A stretch of 64,000 nt of DNA. Source: Mycolicibacterium porcinum (lineage in GTDB: Bacteria; Actinomycetota; Actinomycetes; Mycobacteriales; Mycobacteriaceae). The notes under the pieces were generated by a model, which was given only the letters and a program-made list of their open reading frames with translations, made no database searches and was not told the DNA's origin. The DNA lies in the NCBI GenBank assembly GCA_002086835.1, contig MVIG01000019.1, forward strand, positions 1 to 64,000. The letters are read 5' to 3'. How positions within the stretch are numbered: the first letter of the stretch is position 1; the number at the start of each line of letters is the position of its first letter. This document shows, piece after piece, positions 18,268-28,542 of the stretch. The position numbers and the translations under genes are program-made.

Positions 18268-19005
18268 TCAGAGCTTGTGCGGGACGTCGTTGACGAGGCC
18301 GCCGTCCATGACGAACTCGGCGCCGGTGGCGTAGCGAGATTCATCGCTGGCCAGGAAGACCACGAAGCTGGACACCTCGTCGGGCTGACCGGGCCGGCCC
18401 AGCGGAATGCTGAGCATGTCCTCGGGGAAGTGCTCGGTCATCGGGGTCCGGATGAAGCCTGGGTGGATCGAGTTGACCCGGATCTGCTTGGGTCCCAGCT
18501 CCAGCGCCGCGGACTTGGTGATGCCGCGCACGGCCCATTTGGAGGCGACGTACGGGTGCACCATGGCCGCGCCGCGCAGCCCCTCGATCGAGGAGACATT
18601 GATGATCGAGCCGCCACCCGCGGCCTTCATCGCCTTGACGCTGGCCTGCATCCCCAGGAAGGTTCCGGTCAGGTTGACGTCGATCACCTTCTGCCACTGG
18701 GCCATGTCGAACTTGCCGATCTGGCCGATCGCGACGATCCCGGCATTGTTCACCAGGACGTTGAGCAGGCCGAACTCCTCGGTCGCCGTCGCGACTGCAG
18801 CGTCCCACTGGTCGGCGTCGGTGACGTCGAGATGGACGTAGCGCGCCGAATCGCCGAGTTCGGCGGCCAATGTCTTGCCCTCGTCGTCGAGGATGTCCCC
18901 GATCACCACCTTGCCGCCCTCGGCGACCAGAGCCCGGGCGTGCTCGGCGCCCATGCCCCGCGCCCCGCCACTGATGAGTGCCACTTTTCCGTCTACCCGT
19001 CCCAT
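18268..19005 (-). CDS. fabG3: FabG3-like 3-alpha/20-beta-hydroxysteroid-type SDR
   Basis: This 245-residue short-chain dehydrogenase has NAD(H) loop GGARGMG (13-19), NNAG (86-89), Asn111, Ser139 and catalytic Tyr152/Lys156 (YVASK). It closely follows the remembered M. tuberculosis Rv2002 sequence (VALISGGARGMGA, ELGDSARYVHLDVT, TGAEFVMDGG), an NADH-dependent 20-beta-hydroxysteroid dehydrogenase. The ATG at 19005 is chosen because TAGCCT (a -10) ends 8 nt upstream and the family N-terminus fits. A KstR-type operator lies 33 bp upstream, consistent with a steroid role. Confidence 0.88.
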   Translation of the reverse strand: MGRVDGKVALISGGARGMGAEHARALVAEGGKVVIGDILDDEGKTLAAELGDSARYVHLDVTDADQWDAAVATATEEFGLLNVLVNNAGIVAIGQIGKFDMAQWQKVIDVNLTGTFLGMQASVKAMKAAGGGSIINVSSIEGLRGAAMVHPYVASKWAVRGITKSAALELGPKQIRVNSIHPGFIRTPMTEHFPEDMLSIPLGRPGQPDEVSSFVVFLASDESRYATGAEFVMDGGLVNDVPHKL

Positions 19006-19037
19006 GACGGGTGAGGCTACCGCGTGCGCGATCAAAT

Positions 19038-19051
19038 TAGAACCTGTTCCA
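19038..19051. promoter_or_regulatory. KstR-type operator TAGAACCTGTTCCA
   Basis: Exact match to TnnAACnnGTTnnA, the KstR (TetR-family, cholesterol catabolism) motif. It lies between the divergent fabG3 (start 19005) and DapB-like gene (start 19107) and could control both. Confidence 0.75.
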
Positions 19052-19106
19052 ATTTTGATGCCGGATCGGCATACTGCGATCAGACCGAACACCTGAGGAG
19101 ACCTGT

Positions 19107-20183
19107 ATGGCCATTCGCGTGGCGATCGTCGGCACCGGAAACTGCGGCCGGTTGGCCCTGATCCAGCTCATCGACGACCCCCGGTTCGAACTCGTCGCAG
19201 TGGGCACCTCGACCGAGGCGAAGGTCGGCCTGGACGCCGGCGAACTGGCCGGACTGGGCGGTGTCACCGGGGTCACCGCCACGCTGGGAATCGATGCCGC
19301 GATCGCCGCCAAACCGGACTGCCTGGTGTACTGCGCGATGGGTGACACCCGCCCCGTGGAAGCCACCCGCGATGTGATGGCCGCCCTGGCCGCCGGGATC
19401 AATGTGGTCGGCTCGGCCCCGGGCGGCCTGCAGTTCCCCTGGGGCGCGATGCCGGAAAAGGCCATCGCACGGGTCGAAGAAGCTGCTCAGTCGGGAAAGT
19501 CAAGCGTGTTCATCACCGGTGTCGACCCCGGGTTCGCCACCGACCTGGTGCCGTTCGCGATCGCCGGTACCTGTCAGCGCATCGATCAGATCAAGACCAT
19601 GGAGATCGCCGACTACGCCACCTATGACGGCACCGAGGTGATGTCGATCGTCATGGGATTCGGCAATCCGATCGACCAGCCCGGAATGTTGTTTCTCCCC
19701 GGAATCCTCAGCGCCGCTTGGGGAACCGCGATCCGGATGCTCGCCGCTGGATTGGGTGTCGAGGTCGAAGACATCACCGAGCACTACGAGTTGGAGCCCG
19801 CGCCCGAGGACATCGAGGTCGCGACCGGCGTCATCGCCAAGGGCACGGTGGCGGCGATGCGCTTCCAGATCAACGGCATGGTCGGCGGTAAGCCGGTGAT
19901 CGTCGTCGAACACGTCACCCGGGTGCGTGCGGACCTGCGGCCCGATTGGGCGCAACCGGCCCAGCCCGGCGGCTCCTACCGCGTCGAGATCGTCGGCGAG
20001 CCTTCCTACGTGGTGGACATCTGCCCGAGCAGCCGCAAGGGCGACCACAACCACGCCGCGATCGTGGCGGCGGCCGGGCGCATCGTGAACGCGATCCCCG
20101 ATGTGGTGGCCGCCGCGCCGGGCATCCACACCACCCTGGACCTGCCGCTGGTCACGGGCAAGGGCCTCCACAGGCTGGGCTAG
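19107..20183 (+). CDS. DapB-like NAD(P)-dependent dehydrogenase
   Basis: This 358-residue protein opens with a Rossmann fold (IRVAIVGTGNCGRLALIQL) and the DapB-type TSTEAKVGLDAGELAG segment, and resembles the mycobacterial dihydrodipicolinate-reductase-like/diaminopentanoate dehydrogenase-like proteins rather than true DapB, which is shorter. Substrate unknown. The ATG follows TGAGGAGAC by 7 nt, so this mRNA has a leader. Divergence from fabG3 across a shared KstR-type box suggests induction by sterol-derived ligands. Its stop overlaps the convergent HAD gene. Confidence 0.82.
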   Translation: MAIRVAIVGTGNCGRLALIQLIDDPRFELVAVGTSTEAKVGLDAGELAGLGGVTGVTATLGIDAAIAAKPDCLVYCAMGDTRPVEATRDVMAALAAGINVVGSAPGGLQFPWGAMPEKAIARVEEAAQSGKSSVFITGVDPGFATDLVPFAIAGTCQRIDQIKTMEIADYATYDGTEVMSIVMGFGNPIDQPGMLFLPGILSAAWGTAIRMLAAGLGVEVEDITEHYELEPAPEDIEVATGVIAKGTVAAMRFQINGMVGGKPVIVVEHVTRVRADLRPDWAQPAQPGGSYRVEIVGEPSYVVDICPSSRKGDHNHAAIVAAAGRIVNAIPDVVAAAPGIHTTLDLPLVTGKGLHRLG

Positions 20184-20944
20184 GCACCGGGACGGAGCCG
20201 GCGTTCGCCGCGGCGCCGGCCACCCGGGCGTGGCAGGTTGAGCACCGGCCAGTCCTGTTCGGCGGCGGCCGAGGCCAGCCCCGGCCGCGGATTCACCGGC
20301 CGTGGATGGCCCACCAATCGCATCAGTGCGCCGTCCTCGGGGCCGTCCGCGTAGAAGTAGCTGTGGGCCAGATCGACCTGTTCGGATCGGCAAAAGGCCT
20401 GCACCGCAGCGGCTTTGCGGGCCCCCCAGATGATCGGCTCGACGATCCCGCCGGTGAGCCGGCCCTGGTCGTCGGTCAGAAAGTGGTTGCACAGCACGTG
20501 GTCGATCCCCAGGTGCCGCGCGACCGGCTCGGCGTGAATGGTCAATGCCGACGAGCTCAACACGACGGTATGGCCGCGGTCCTGGTGACGCCGCACCACG
20601 TCACGCATGTGGGGATAGACGCGCTGGGCGATCCGGTTCTCGAACAGGTACTCCCCCAGCTCGTCGAGCTCGAGCAGGGATTCGCCGCGCAGGTACCCGG
20701 CCGCCCGCACCAGCAGCCGCTCGAACGGCATGCGGCCGATCCGGTAGCGCACCGAGGCCTCGAGGATTCCGAGGATCTCTCCGGCAGCCGCCTGCCGCCT
20801 GCGGATGCGATGACCGGCGTGCGCCGTCGCGGTGAATCCGTCCACCAACGTGCCGTCGAGGTCGAAGAAGGCGCCCACCCGCGCCCCGCCCGGTCCGGCA
20901 CCGATCTCCTCGAGTGACTCGGGTGGCGACAGCGTGCGGCCCAT
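20180..20944 (-). CDS. HAD-superfamily phosphatase (subfamily IB, SerB-like)
   Basis: This 254-residue phosphatase has motif I FFDLDGTLVDG (nucleophile Asp), motif II LSSSA, motif III Lys in GARKAAAV and acidic motif IV YADGPEDG, the subfamily IB order. In mycobacteria such domains dephosphorylate phosphoserine or lyso-lipid phosphates and are sometimes fused to PlsC; here the domain stands alone with a Pro/Arg-rich C-terminus. The ATG at 20944 removes an unlikely Trp-rich extension. It overlaps the convergent DapB-like gene by 3 bp. Confidence 0.83.
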   Translation of the reverse strand: MGRTLSPPESLEEIGAGPGGARVGAFFDLDGTLVDGFTATAHAGHRIRRRQAAAGEILGILEASVRYRIGRMPFERLLVRAAGYLRGESLLELDELGEYLFENRIAQRVYPHMRDVVRRHQDRGHTVVLSSSALTIHAEPVARHLGIDHVLCNHFLTDDQGRLTGGIVEPIIWGARKAAAVQAFCRSEQVDLAHSYFYADGPEDGALMRLVGHPRPVNPRPGLASAAAEQDWPVLNLPRPGGRRRGERRLRPGA

Positions 20945-21000
20945 GGGGCTACTAAACCAAGCCACTACGACACTCGGCCAATCGAGACTAGAAATGGGGA

Positions 21001-21366
21001 ATGACCCCAACCACACACTGCATAGGGATCAAGGACATCGCGGCCGTCATCGCCACCGGACGATTCGAGGAGGCAAAGGCCTGGTACACCCGGCTGCTCG
21101 ACCGCGGACCCGACCTGGAACCTGTTCCAGGAGTCGCCGAATGGCAGCTGACGGCGACGGCGTGGCTATAGGTCGTCACCGATCCCGCCTGCGCCGGGCG
21201 ATCGGCCGTGAGATTCGGCGTCGACGAACTGGACACCACCGCCGCCCGGCTGCGCGGCAATGGTGTCAGCGTGGCAGAACCGCAGGTCATCGCCGATATG
21301 GTCGCTGTCATCGACGTCGCCGATCCAGACGGAAATGAAGTGTCGTTCGTGGCCGAGCTCGCGTGA
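21001..21366 (+). pseudogene. VOC (glyoxalase/bleomycin-resistance) family gene interrupted by an amber codon
   Basis: Translation from ATG at 21001 gives a normal one-domain VOC protein of 121 residues (KDIAAVIATGRFEEAKAWYTRLL... VADPDGNEVSFVAEL) except for TAG at 21169-21171 (codon 57), where family members usually have WLQV or similar. The reading frame continues intact to TGA at 21364. A single CAG-to-TAG change explains this. Either the gene is freshly inactivated, or amber is read through. It is too short to be noticed as two separate frames. No ribosome site is clear. Confidence 0.75.
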
Positions 21367-21410
21367 ATCTGCCGGGTCTCGACCCAAAGCGGCCCAACGT
21401 GGTACTAAAC

Positions 21411-21424
21411 TAGAACACGTTTCA
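21411..21424. promoter_or_regulatory. KstR-type operator TAGAACACGTTTCA
   Basis: Exact TnnAACnnGTTnnA match 63 bp upstream of the nitronate monooxygenase ATG. The same 14 bases recur at 59415-59428. Confidence 0.75.
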
Positions 21425-21487
21425 CTTCTGTCCGGGCCGGATCGGCCGAGGACTCCCGAACCGCACCGTCACTCAAGGAGCTGGAGA

Positions 21488-22618
21488 ATGCACACCGCAC
21501 TCTGCGACGAGCTCGGGATCGAATTCCCGATCTTCGCGTTCACCCACTGTCGCGACGTTGTCGTCGCCGTCAGCAAGGCCGGCGGTTTCGGCGTGCTGGG
21601 CGCCGTGGGCTTCACGCCTGAGCAGCTGGAAATCGAGCTCAACTGGATCGACGAGCACATCGGCGACCACCCGTACGGCGTCGACATCGTCATCCCGAAC
21701 AAGTACGAGGGCATGGACGCCAACATGTCCGCCGACGAACTCAAGGGGATGCTGCAGTCTCTGGTGCCGCAGGAGCACCTGGACTTCGCCCGCAAGATCC
21801 TCGCCGACCACGGCGTACCGGTCGAACACAGCGACGACGATGCGCTGCAGCTTCTCGGCTGGACCGAGGCCACCGCGACCCCGCAGGTGGAAATCGCCCT
21901 CAAGCACCCCAAGATGACGCTGATCGCCAACGCACTCGGCACCCCGCCTGCCGACATGATCAAGCGCATCCACGCCGAGGGCCGCAAGGTCGCGGCGCTG
22001 TGCGGCTCGCCGTCACAGGCCCGTAAGCACGCCGACGCCGGTGTCGACATCATCATCGCCCAGGGCGGCGAGGCCGGCGGGCACAGTGGCGAGGTGGGCT
22101 CGATCGTGTTGTGGCCGCAGGTGGTCAAGGAGGTCGCTCCGGTGCCGGTGCTGGCCGCCGGTGGGATCGGCAGCGGTCAGCAGATCGCCGCGGCCCTGGC
22201 CCTCGGCGCCCAGGGCGCCTGGACCGGATCCCAGTGGGTCATGGTCGAAGAGTCCGAGCACACCGCGCAGCAGCACGCCGCGTACGCCAAGGCCACCAGC
22301 CGAGACACCGTGCGCAGCCGCTCGTTCACCGGCAAGCCGGCCCGTATGCTGCGCAATGACTGGACCGAGGCCTGGGAGAACCCGGACAACCCGAAGCCGC
22401 TCGGCATGCCGCTGCAGTACATGGTGTCCGGGATGGCCGTGGCCGCCACGCACAAGTACCCCAACGAGAGCGTCGATGTCGCGTTCAACCCGGTCGGCCA
22501 GGTCGTCGGCCAGTTCACCAAGGTCGAGAAGACCTCCGCCGTGATCGAACGCTGGGTGCAGGAGTACCTGGAGGCGACCGGCACCCTCAACGCCCTCAAC
22601 GAGGCCGCCGGGGTGTGA
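21488..22618 (+). CDS. Nitronate monooxygenase / 2-nitropropane dioxygenase-like FMN enzyme
   Basis: This 376-residue TIM-barrel flavoprotein has family landmarks: an N-terminal FPIFAFTHCRDVVVAVSKAGGFGVLG, the glycine-rich phosphate loop IIIAQGGEAGGHSGEVGS and VLAAGGIGSGQQIAAALALGAQGAWTGS. It oxidises alkyl nitronates or an analogous substrate using FMN. Some mycobacterial members belong to the KstR regulon (Rv1894c, from memory), which fits the operator upstream. The ATG at 21488 follows GGAG by 6 nt. The next gene starts in its last codons (GTGA overlap). Confidence 0.88.
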   Translation: MHTALCDELGIEFPIFAFTHCRDVVVAVSKAGGFGVLGAVGFTPEQLEIELNWIDEHIGDHPYGVDIVIPNKYEGMDANMSADELKGMLQSLVPQEHLDFARKILADHGVPVEHSDDDALQLLGWTEATATPQVEIALKHPKMTLIANALGTPPADMIKRIHAEGRKVAALCGSPSQARKHADAGVDIIIAQGGEAGGHSGEVGSIVLWPQVVKEVAPVPVLAAGGIGSGQQIAAALALGAQGAWTGSQWVMVEESEHTAQQHAAYAKATSRDTVRSRSFTGKPARMLRNDWTEAWENPDNPKPLGMPLQYMVSGMAVAATHKYPNESVDVAFNPVGQVVGQFTKVEKTSAVIERWVQEYLEATGTLNALNEAAGV

Positions 22619-23061
22619 TCGAGGCCGCCGGCAGCGGGTTCCTCATTGCCGTCCTGTGGATGGACCTGATCTTCGACGTTCAGGTCCTACCCCACCGCAG
22701 GTCGGCCGAATTACCGGAACCCGTGCTGGCGTCCATCGCCGGTTATTACCGCCGGGCGACCACCACATCGCGCCCGATGAGCCTGCTGATCGCCGCCGTC
22801 ATGGCAATCCTGTTGGCGGCATTGGCTTTTCGTGCATTCGGCGGGGCCGGCGCAGGGTGGTTGACGGCGCTGTTCGCGATCTTGGCCGGCGCCCCCGTGT
22901 TGCTGGCGCTGCTGCGCACCGTCCCCAATGCCGCGGCCCTTGGTTCACGTACCGGCAGCCCTTGCGAGCAGACGCGGTTGGCCCGCGCCGTCTGCCGTGA
23001 CCATCTGATCTGCCTGACGAGCATGGCCGCCTTCCTCGTGCTGTGGCTGGCGGTCACCTAG
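22615..23061 (+). CDS. Four-helix membrane protein of unknown function
   Basis: This 148-residue integral membrane protein has four hydrophobic segments (about 8-25, 55-75, 80-101 and 130-147). Its GTG overlaps the nitronate monooxygenase stop by 4 bp, so it is probably translationally coupled and under the same KstR-type control. Charged residues after helix 1 (LPHRRSAELPEP) and a cysteine-containing loop (GSPCEQTRLARAVCRDHLICL) are its only notable features. I do not recognise the family. Confidence 0.72.
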   Translation: MIEAAGSGFLIAVLWMDLIFDVQVLPHRRSAELPEPVLASIAGYYRRATTTSRPMSLLIAAVMAILLAALAFRAFGGAGAGWLTALFAILAGAPVLLALLRTVPNAAALGSRTGSPCEQTRLARAVCRDHLICLTSMAAFLVLWLAVT

Positions 23062-23172
23062 CCGTTTGATGCGCCTGTGCGGCGGGTTGCGGTCACTATC
23101 AAGCAGCAATCCGCCGCACAAGCCCGGACACTGCGGATCCACACCCAGCCAGGCCGTAGACCCGCGCCCGCC

Positions 23173-23198
23173 GATTATGTATGGTTCCATACATAATC
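23173..23198. promoter_or_regulatory. Perfect 26-bp palindrome, TetR autoregulatory operator
   Basis: Arms GATTATGTATGG and CCATACATAATC are perfect inverted repeats around TT. The AT-rich element ends 17 bp before the tetR start and contrasts with the GC-rich surroundings. Position and shape are typical of autoregulated TetR-family operators. Confidence 0.85.
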
Positions 23199-23215
23199 CG
23201 GCGAAAGGGTTCCCG

Positions 23216-23781
23216 ATGACCGGTCCTCGCGAACGCATGGTGGCCTCGGCCGCACTGCTGATCCGGGAGCGCGGCGCGCACCCGACGGCGATCGCCGACG
23301 TACTCGCCCACAGCGGCGCACCGCGCGGATCGGCCTACCACTATTTCCCCGGCGGGCGCAGCCAACTCCTGTGCGAAGCCATCGATTACGCCAGCGATCA
23401 GGTGGCCGCGCGGATCGACAAGGCCGACAGCGCGGCGGCTCTGCTCGACGCCATGATCGCCGGGTTCCGGAAACAATTGTCCGCCAGCGACTTCCGGGCC
23501 GGCTGCCCGATCGTCGCGGTCGCCGTCGAGGCCGGAGAACCCGGCACGACCGAAACCGCCGCGCTCGACCGCGCAGGCGCCGCGTTCACCCGCTGGACCG
23601 CTCAGATCACCCGACGACTGACCGACGACGGAGTTCCCGCCGAACGTGCCGAGGAGTTCGCGACGCTGATCATGACGGCGATCGAAGGCGCCGTGGTGAT
23701 GGCGCGGGCGACTCGCGACGTCAAACCGCTCGAGAAGATCCACCGTCAACTTCGCGCACTCCTGCCGGAAGGAACCCCGTC

Positions 23782-23785
<4 letters not shown>
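23216..23785 (+). CDS. TetR-family regulator (Rv0196-like)
   Basis: This 189-residue repressor has an N-terminal HTH: ADVLAHSGAPRGSAYHYFPGGRSQLL (about 30-56), the recognition-helix pattern of TetR/YxaF-type proteins, then a helical ligand domain. It sits 17 bp after a perfect palindrome and overlaps the molybdoenzyme gene by 4 bp (ATGA), the same order as M. tuberculosis Rv0196-Rv0197. It probably represses itself and the oxidoreductase and is released by a small ligand that cannot be inferred. Confidence 0.9.
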
Positions 23786-26031
<2,246 letters not shown>

Positions 26032-26046
26032 TCAGATTCCCGGCCC

Positions 26047-26667
26047 TCAGGGCGCGGGTGCCGGAGCCGGCGGGGCCGGTACTGCCGGGGCGGCCGGCAC
26101 AGCCGGACCCGCGGGGACGGCGACGGCCGGACCACCGGACGCGGCGGGCACCGATACGGCCGGGCCACCGGGCGCTGCGGGCTCGGCTACCGCCGGACCA
26201 CCGGGCAGACCCGCGGTCGGGGCCCCCGGACCCGCCGGCGCGGCCGGAACGTTGGGACCGGGCACCTGGCCCGGGACAGGCGTGTTCATGCCGCGCTGCG
26301 CCAGCCCGAGCACCAGGGCCTCCTTGCCGCTGATCTCCTGGTTCTGCACGGCGTGCCACAGATCCTTGAGATAGCTCAAGTTGGGGGTCTCGGTGCCCTG
26401 TCCCGTGGGATCCATCGTCGCCCCCGGCGGCAGGGCATCCGGGCTCGCCAGGTGCGGGGTACCCACCGGAGCCGCGGCGCCCGGGGCCGCCGGATCTCCC
26501 GCCGCGGCCTGTGCCACCGGGCCGGGAGCGGGTGCCGGCGCAGGCGCGGGGGCAGGCGCCGGATTGGGTGGCTCCGCAGCCGCCGCGGCGGCCATGGCCA
26601 ACGCGACGACGGGACCCGACACGCAGCCCGTCAACACAATCCCGAACCTACGGACATCCACTCGCAT
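26047..26667 (-). CDS. Exported alanine/proline-rich repetitive protein
   Basis: The 206-residue protein has a signal-peptide-like start (MRVDVRRFGIVL... ALAMAAAAAAEPP), a low-complexity PAPAPAP run, a short conserved-looking core (LSYLKDLWHAVQNQEISGKEALVLGLAQRGM, about 97-127) and a tail of imperfect GGPAV..PA repeats. The structure suggests a cell-wall or secreted protein with a small helical core flanked by disordered linkers. Function unknown. It converges on the molybdoenzyme gene and diverges from the P450. Confidence 0.75.
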   Translation of the reverse strand: MRVDVRRFGIVLTGCVSGPVVALAMAAAAAAEPPNPAPAPAPAPAPAPGPVAQAAAGDPAAPGAAAPVGTPHLASPDALPPGATMDPTGQGTETPNLSYLKDLWHAVQNQEISGKEALVLGLAQRGMNTPVPGQVPGPNVPAAPAGPGAPTAGLPGGPAVAEPAAPGGPAVSVPAASGGPAVAVPAGPAVPAAPAVPAPPAPAPAP

Positions 26668-26755
26668 AACTGGTTGGCCTCCTGCTGTTGCTCCAGGGAC
26701 AGATGGTAACGCTGGGTGAATCGTCGCGCTCGTTCAATCGTTACAACGCAAGAAC

Positions 26756-26769
26756 CGGAACACGTTCCA
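26756..26769. promoter_or_regulatory. KstR-like operator CGGAACACGTTCCA (one mismatch)
   Basis: Matches TnnAACnnGTTnnA except for C in place of the first T, with a symmetric GGAAC-AC-GTTCC core. It lies 107 bp upstream of the CYP125-like gene, a family controlled by KstR in M. tuberculosis. Confidence 0.6.
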
Positions 26770-26876
26770 ATACGAACAATGACGGAGTTTCCGAAACCCA
26801 CTCCGAGGGGCCCCACCTGTGGTGTAGCAATGGCCTTACGCCACTACACAACGTCGTCGCGAGGAGTGCCAACGCC

Positions 26877-28157
26877 ATGCCGACTCTGAATCTTCCGCCC
26901 GGATTCGACTTCACGGACCCCGACATCTACGCCGAACGGCTGCCAGTGGAGGAGCTCGCCGAGATGCGCAGGCTCGCGCCGATCTGGTGGAACGAACAGC
27001 CGAAGGGCCAGGGAGGGTTCGACGACGGCGGGTTCTGGGTCGTCACCAAGCACAAGGACGTCAAAGAGGTATCCCTGCGCAGCGACGTGTTCTCCAGCCA
27101 GGAGAAGACCGCCCTGCCGCGCTATCGGGAGGGCACCGTCCAGCAGCAGATCGACCAGGGCAAGTTCGTGATGCTCAACATGGACGCCCCGCATCACACG
27201 CACCTGCGCAAGATCATCTCGCGGGCCTTCACCCCACGCGCGGTCGAACGTCTGCGGGCCGACCTGGCCGAGCGCGCGCGCACGATCGTGGAGACCGCCG
27301 CCGCCGAGGGCTCGGGAGATTTCGTCGAGCAGGTTTCGTGCGAACTGCCGCTCCAGGCCATCGCGGGGCTCATGGGCGTCCCGCAGGAGGACCGCAAGAA
27401 ACTGTTCGACTGGTCCAATCAGATGGTCGGCGACCAGGACCCCGAGTTCGCCTCCAACGATGCGATCAGCGCCTCGGTCGAGTTGATCATGTACGGCATG
27501 CAGATGGCGGCCGAGCGGACGAAGAACCCCGGCGAGGATCTGGTCTCCACGCTCCTGCAGGCCGACGTGGAGGGGCACAAGCTCTCCGATGACGAATTCG
27601 GCTTCTTCGTCATCCTGCTCGCCGTGGCGGGCAACGAGACCACCCGCAACTCCATCACCCAGGGAATGATGGCGTTCGCCGACCATCCCGACCAGTGGGA
27701 GTTGTTCAAGCGGGAGCGCCCGGGCACCGCCGCCGACGAGATCGTGCGATGGGCCACGCCGGTGACCTCATTTCAGCGGACGGCGCTGGAGGACACCGAA
27801 CTGGCCGGTGTGCCGATCAAGAAGGGCCAGCGGGTGGTGATGTTCTACCGCTCGGCGAATTTCGACGAGGACGTGTTCGACGATCCGTACACCTTCAACA
27901 TCTTGCGTGATCCCAATCCGCACGTGGGATTCGGCGGGACGGGAGCGCACTACTGCATCGGTGCCAACCTCGCCAGGATGACCATCGACCTGATCTTCAA
28001 CGCGATCGCCGACGTGATGCCCGACCTGACCCCACTGTCCGCGCCCGAACGGCTGAGGTCGGGCTGGCTGAACGGGATCAAACATTGGCAGGTCGACTAT
28101 CGAGGCGGCGCTGACGCGAAACCTCCCGTGTCGCAGCAGGGCTCGGATAGTCGATGA
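26877..28157 (+). CDS. CYP125-family steroid C26/27 monooxygenase (cytochrome P450)
   Basis: The 426-residue P450 closely follows remembered M. tuberculosis CYP125A1: NLPPGFDFTDP near the start, FVMLNMDAPHHT, AGNETTRNSITQGMMAF (I-helix, 251 on), E288xxR291, and heme Cys360 in GTGAHYCIGANLAR. CYP125 oxidises the terminal methyl of the cholesterol/cholestenone side chain. It lies outside the main cholesterol cluster, so it is probably a paralogue with its own sterol preference. GAGGAG precedes the ATG by 10 nt; the KstR-like box is upstream. Confidence 0.92.
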   Translation: MPTLNLPPGFDFTDPDIYAERLPVEELAEMRRLAPIWWNEQPKGQGGFDDGGFWVVTKHKDVKEVSLRSDVFSSQEKTALPRYREGTVQQQIDQGKFVMLNMDAPHHTHLRKIISRAFTPRAVERLRADLAERARTIVETAAAEGSGDFVEQVSCELPLQAIAGLMGVPQEDRKKLFDWSNQMVGDQDPEFASNDAISASVELIMYGMQMAAERTKNPGEDLVSTLLQADVEGHKLSDDEFGFFVILLAVAGNETTRNSITQGMMAFADHPDQWELFKRERPGTAADEIVRWATPVTSFQRTALEDTELAGVPIKKGQRVVMFYRSANFDEDVFDDPYTFNILRDPNPHVGFGGTGAHYCIGANLARMTIDLIFNAIADVMPDLTPLSAPERLRSGWLNGIKHWQVDYRGGADAKPPVSQQGSDSR

Positions 28158-28434
28158 TGGACCGCCAGTAGTCCTCCGGGATTTCGGTATTCGACCGCAA
28201 CACGATCGCCAGACCGGTTGCCATCGCTATGCCGAGCAGCCCCAGCCACAGGCCGGCCAGCGCGATCGCGATCCAGAGCACCGTTGTCAGCATGGGCCAC
28301 GGGGACGCCAGCGCGAGCACCGGCGCGAAGAAGAACCCGGTTCCGATGTAGGCGGACGACCCGGCCCGGTCCGCCGCCATCACGAAGTGCAGCCAACGTG
28401 GAATCGACTCGGGCCACTGCGGTGAATTGCGCAT
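28078..28434 (-). CDS. Small membrane protein overlapping the P450 3' end
   Basis: This 118-residue protein has two hydrophobic segments (about 28-45 and 50-75: PVLALASPWPMLTTVLWIAIALAGLWLG). GGAGG lies 6 nt before the ATG at 28434. Its last 27 codons overlap the convergent CYP125-like gene by 80 bp, an unusually large overlap; both tails are polar and look like late extensions. It diverges from the XRE regulator across an inverted repeat, suggesting common control. Function unknown. Confidence 0.65.
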   Translation of the reverse strand: MRNSPQWPESIPRWLHFVMAADRAGSSAYIGTGFFFAPVLALASPWPMLTTVLWIAIALAGLWLGLLGIAMATGLAIVLRSNTEIPEDYWRSIIDYPSPAATREVSRQRRLDSRPANV

Positions 28435-28477
28435 CCTTGCCTCCTTCGTGGGGACGTGATCCACGGTGCCGCTGATC

Positions 28478-28498
28478 GGGTAATCAGCGCAATTACCC
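28478..28498. promoter_or_regulatory. Inverted repeat GGGTAAT-N7-ATTACCC, candidate operator
   Basis: Perfect 7-bp arms separated by 7 bp lie between the divergent small membrane gene (start 28434) and the XRE regulator. The spacing between arm centres is near one and a half helical turns and suits a dimeric HTH regulator. Confidence 0.6.
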
Positions 28499-28542
28499 CT
28501 CAGGTAGTGGTCTTGTCGCGGCGCGTGGGTGAGACTCGGGTG

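Noticed and set aside
21116-21129. Extra KstR-like palindrome TGGAACCTGTTCCA inside the VOC frame
   Set aside because: It matches the motif but lies within coding sequence (encoding LEPVPG), away from any start. Coincidence is more likely than control.
26047-26600. Repetitive GC-rich stretch considered as a CRISPR or PGRS-type array
   Set aside because: The repeats are codon-level GGPAV/PAPAP repeats in an exported protein, without regular spacers or direct repeat units.
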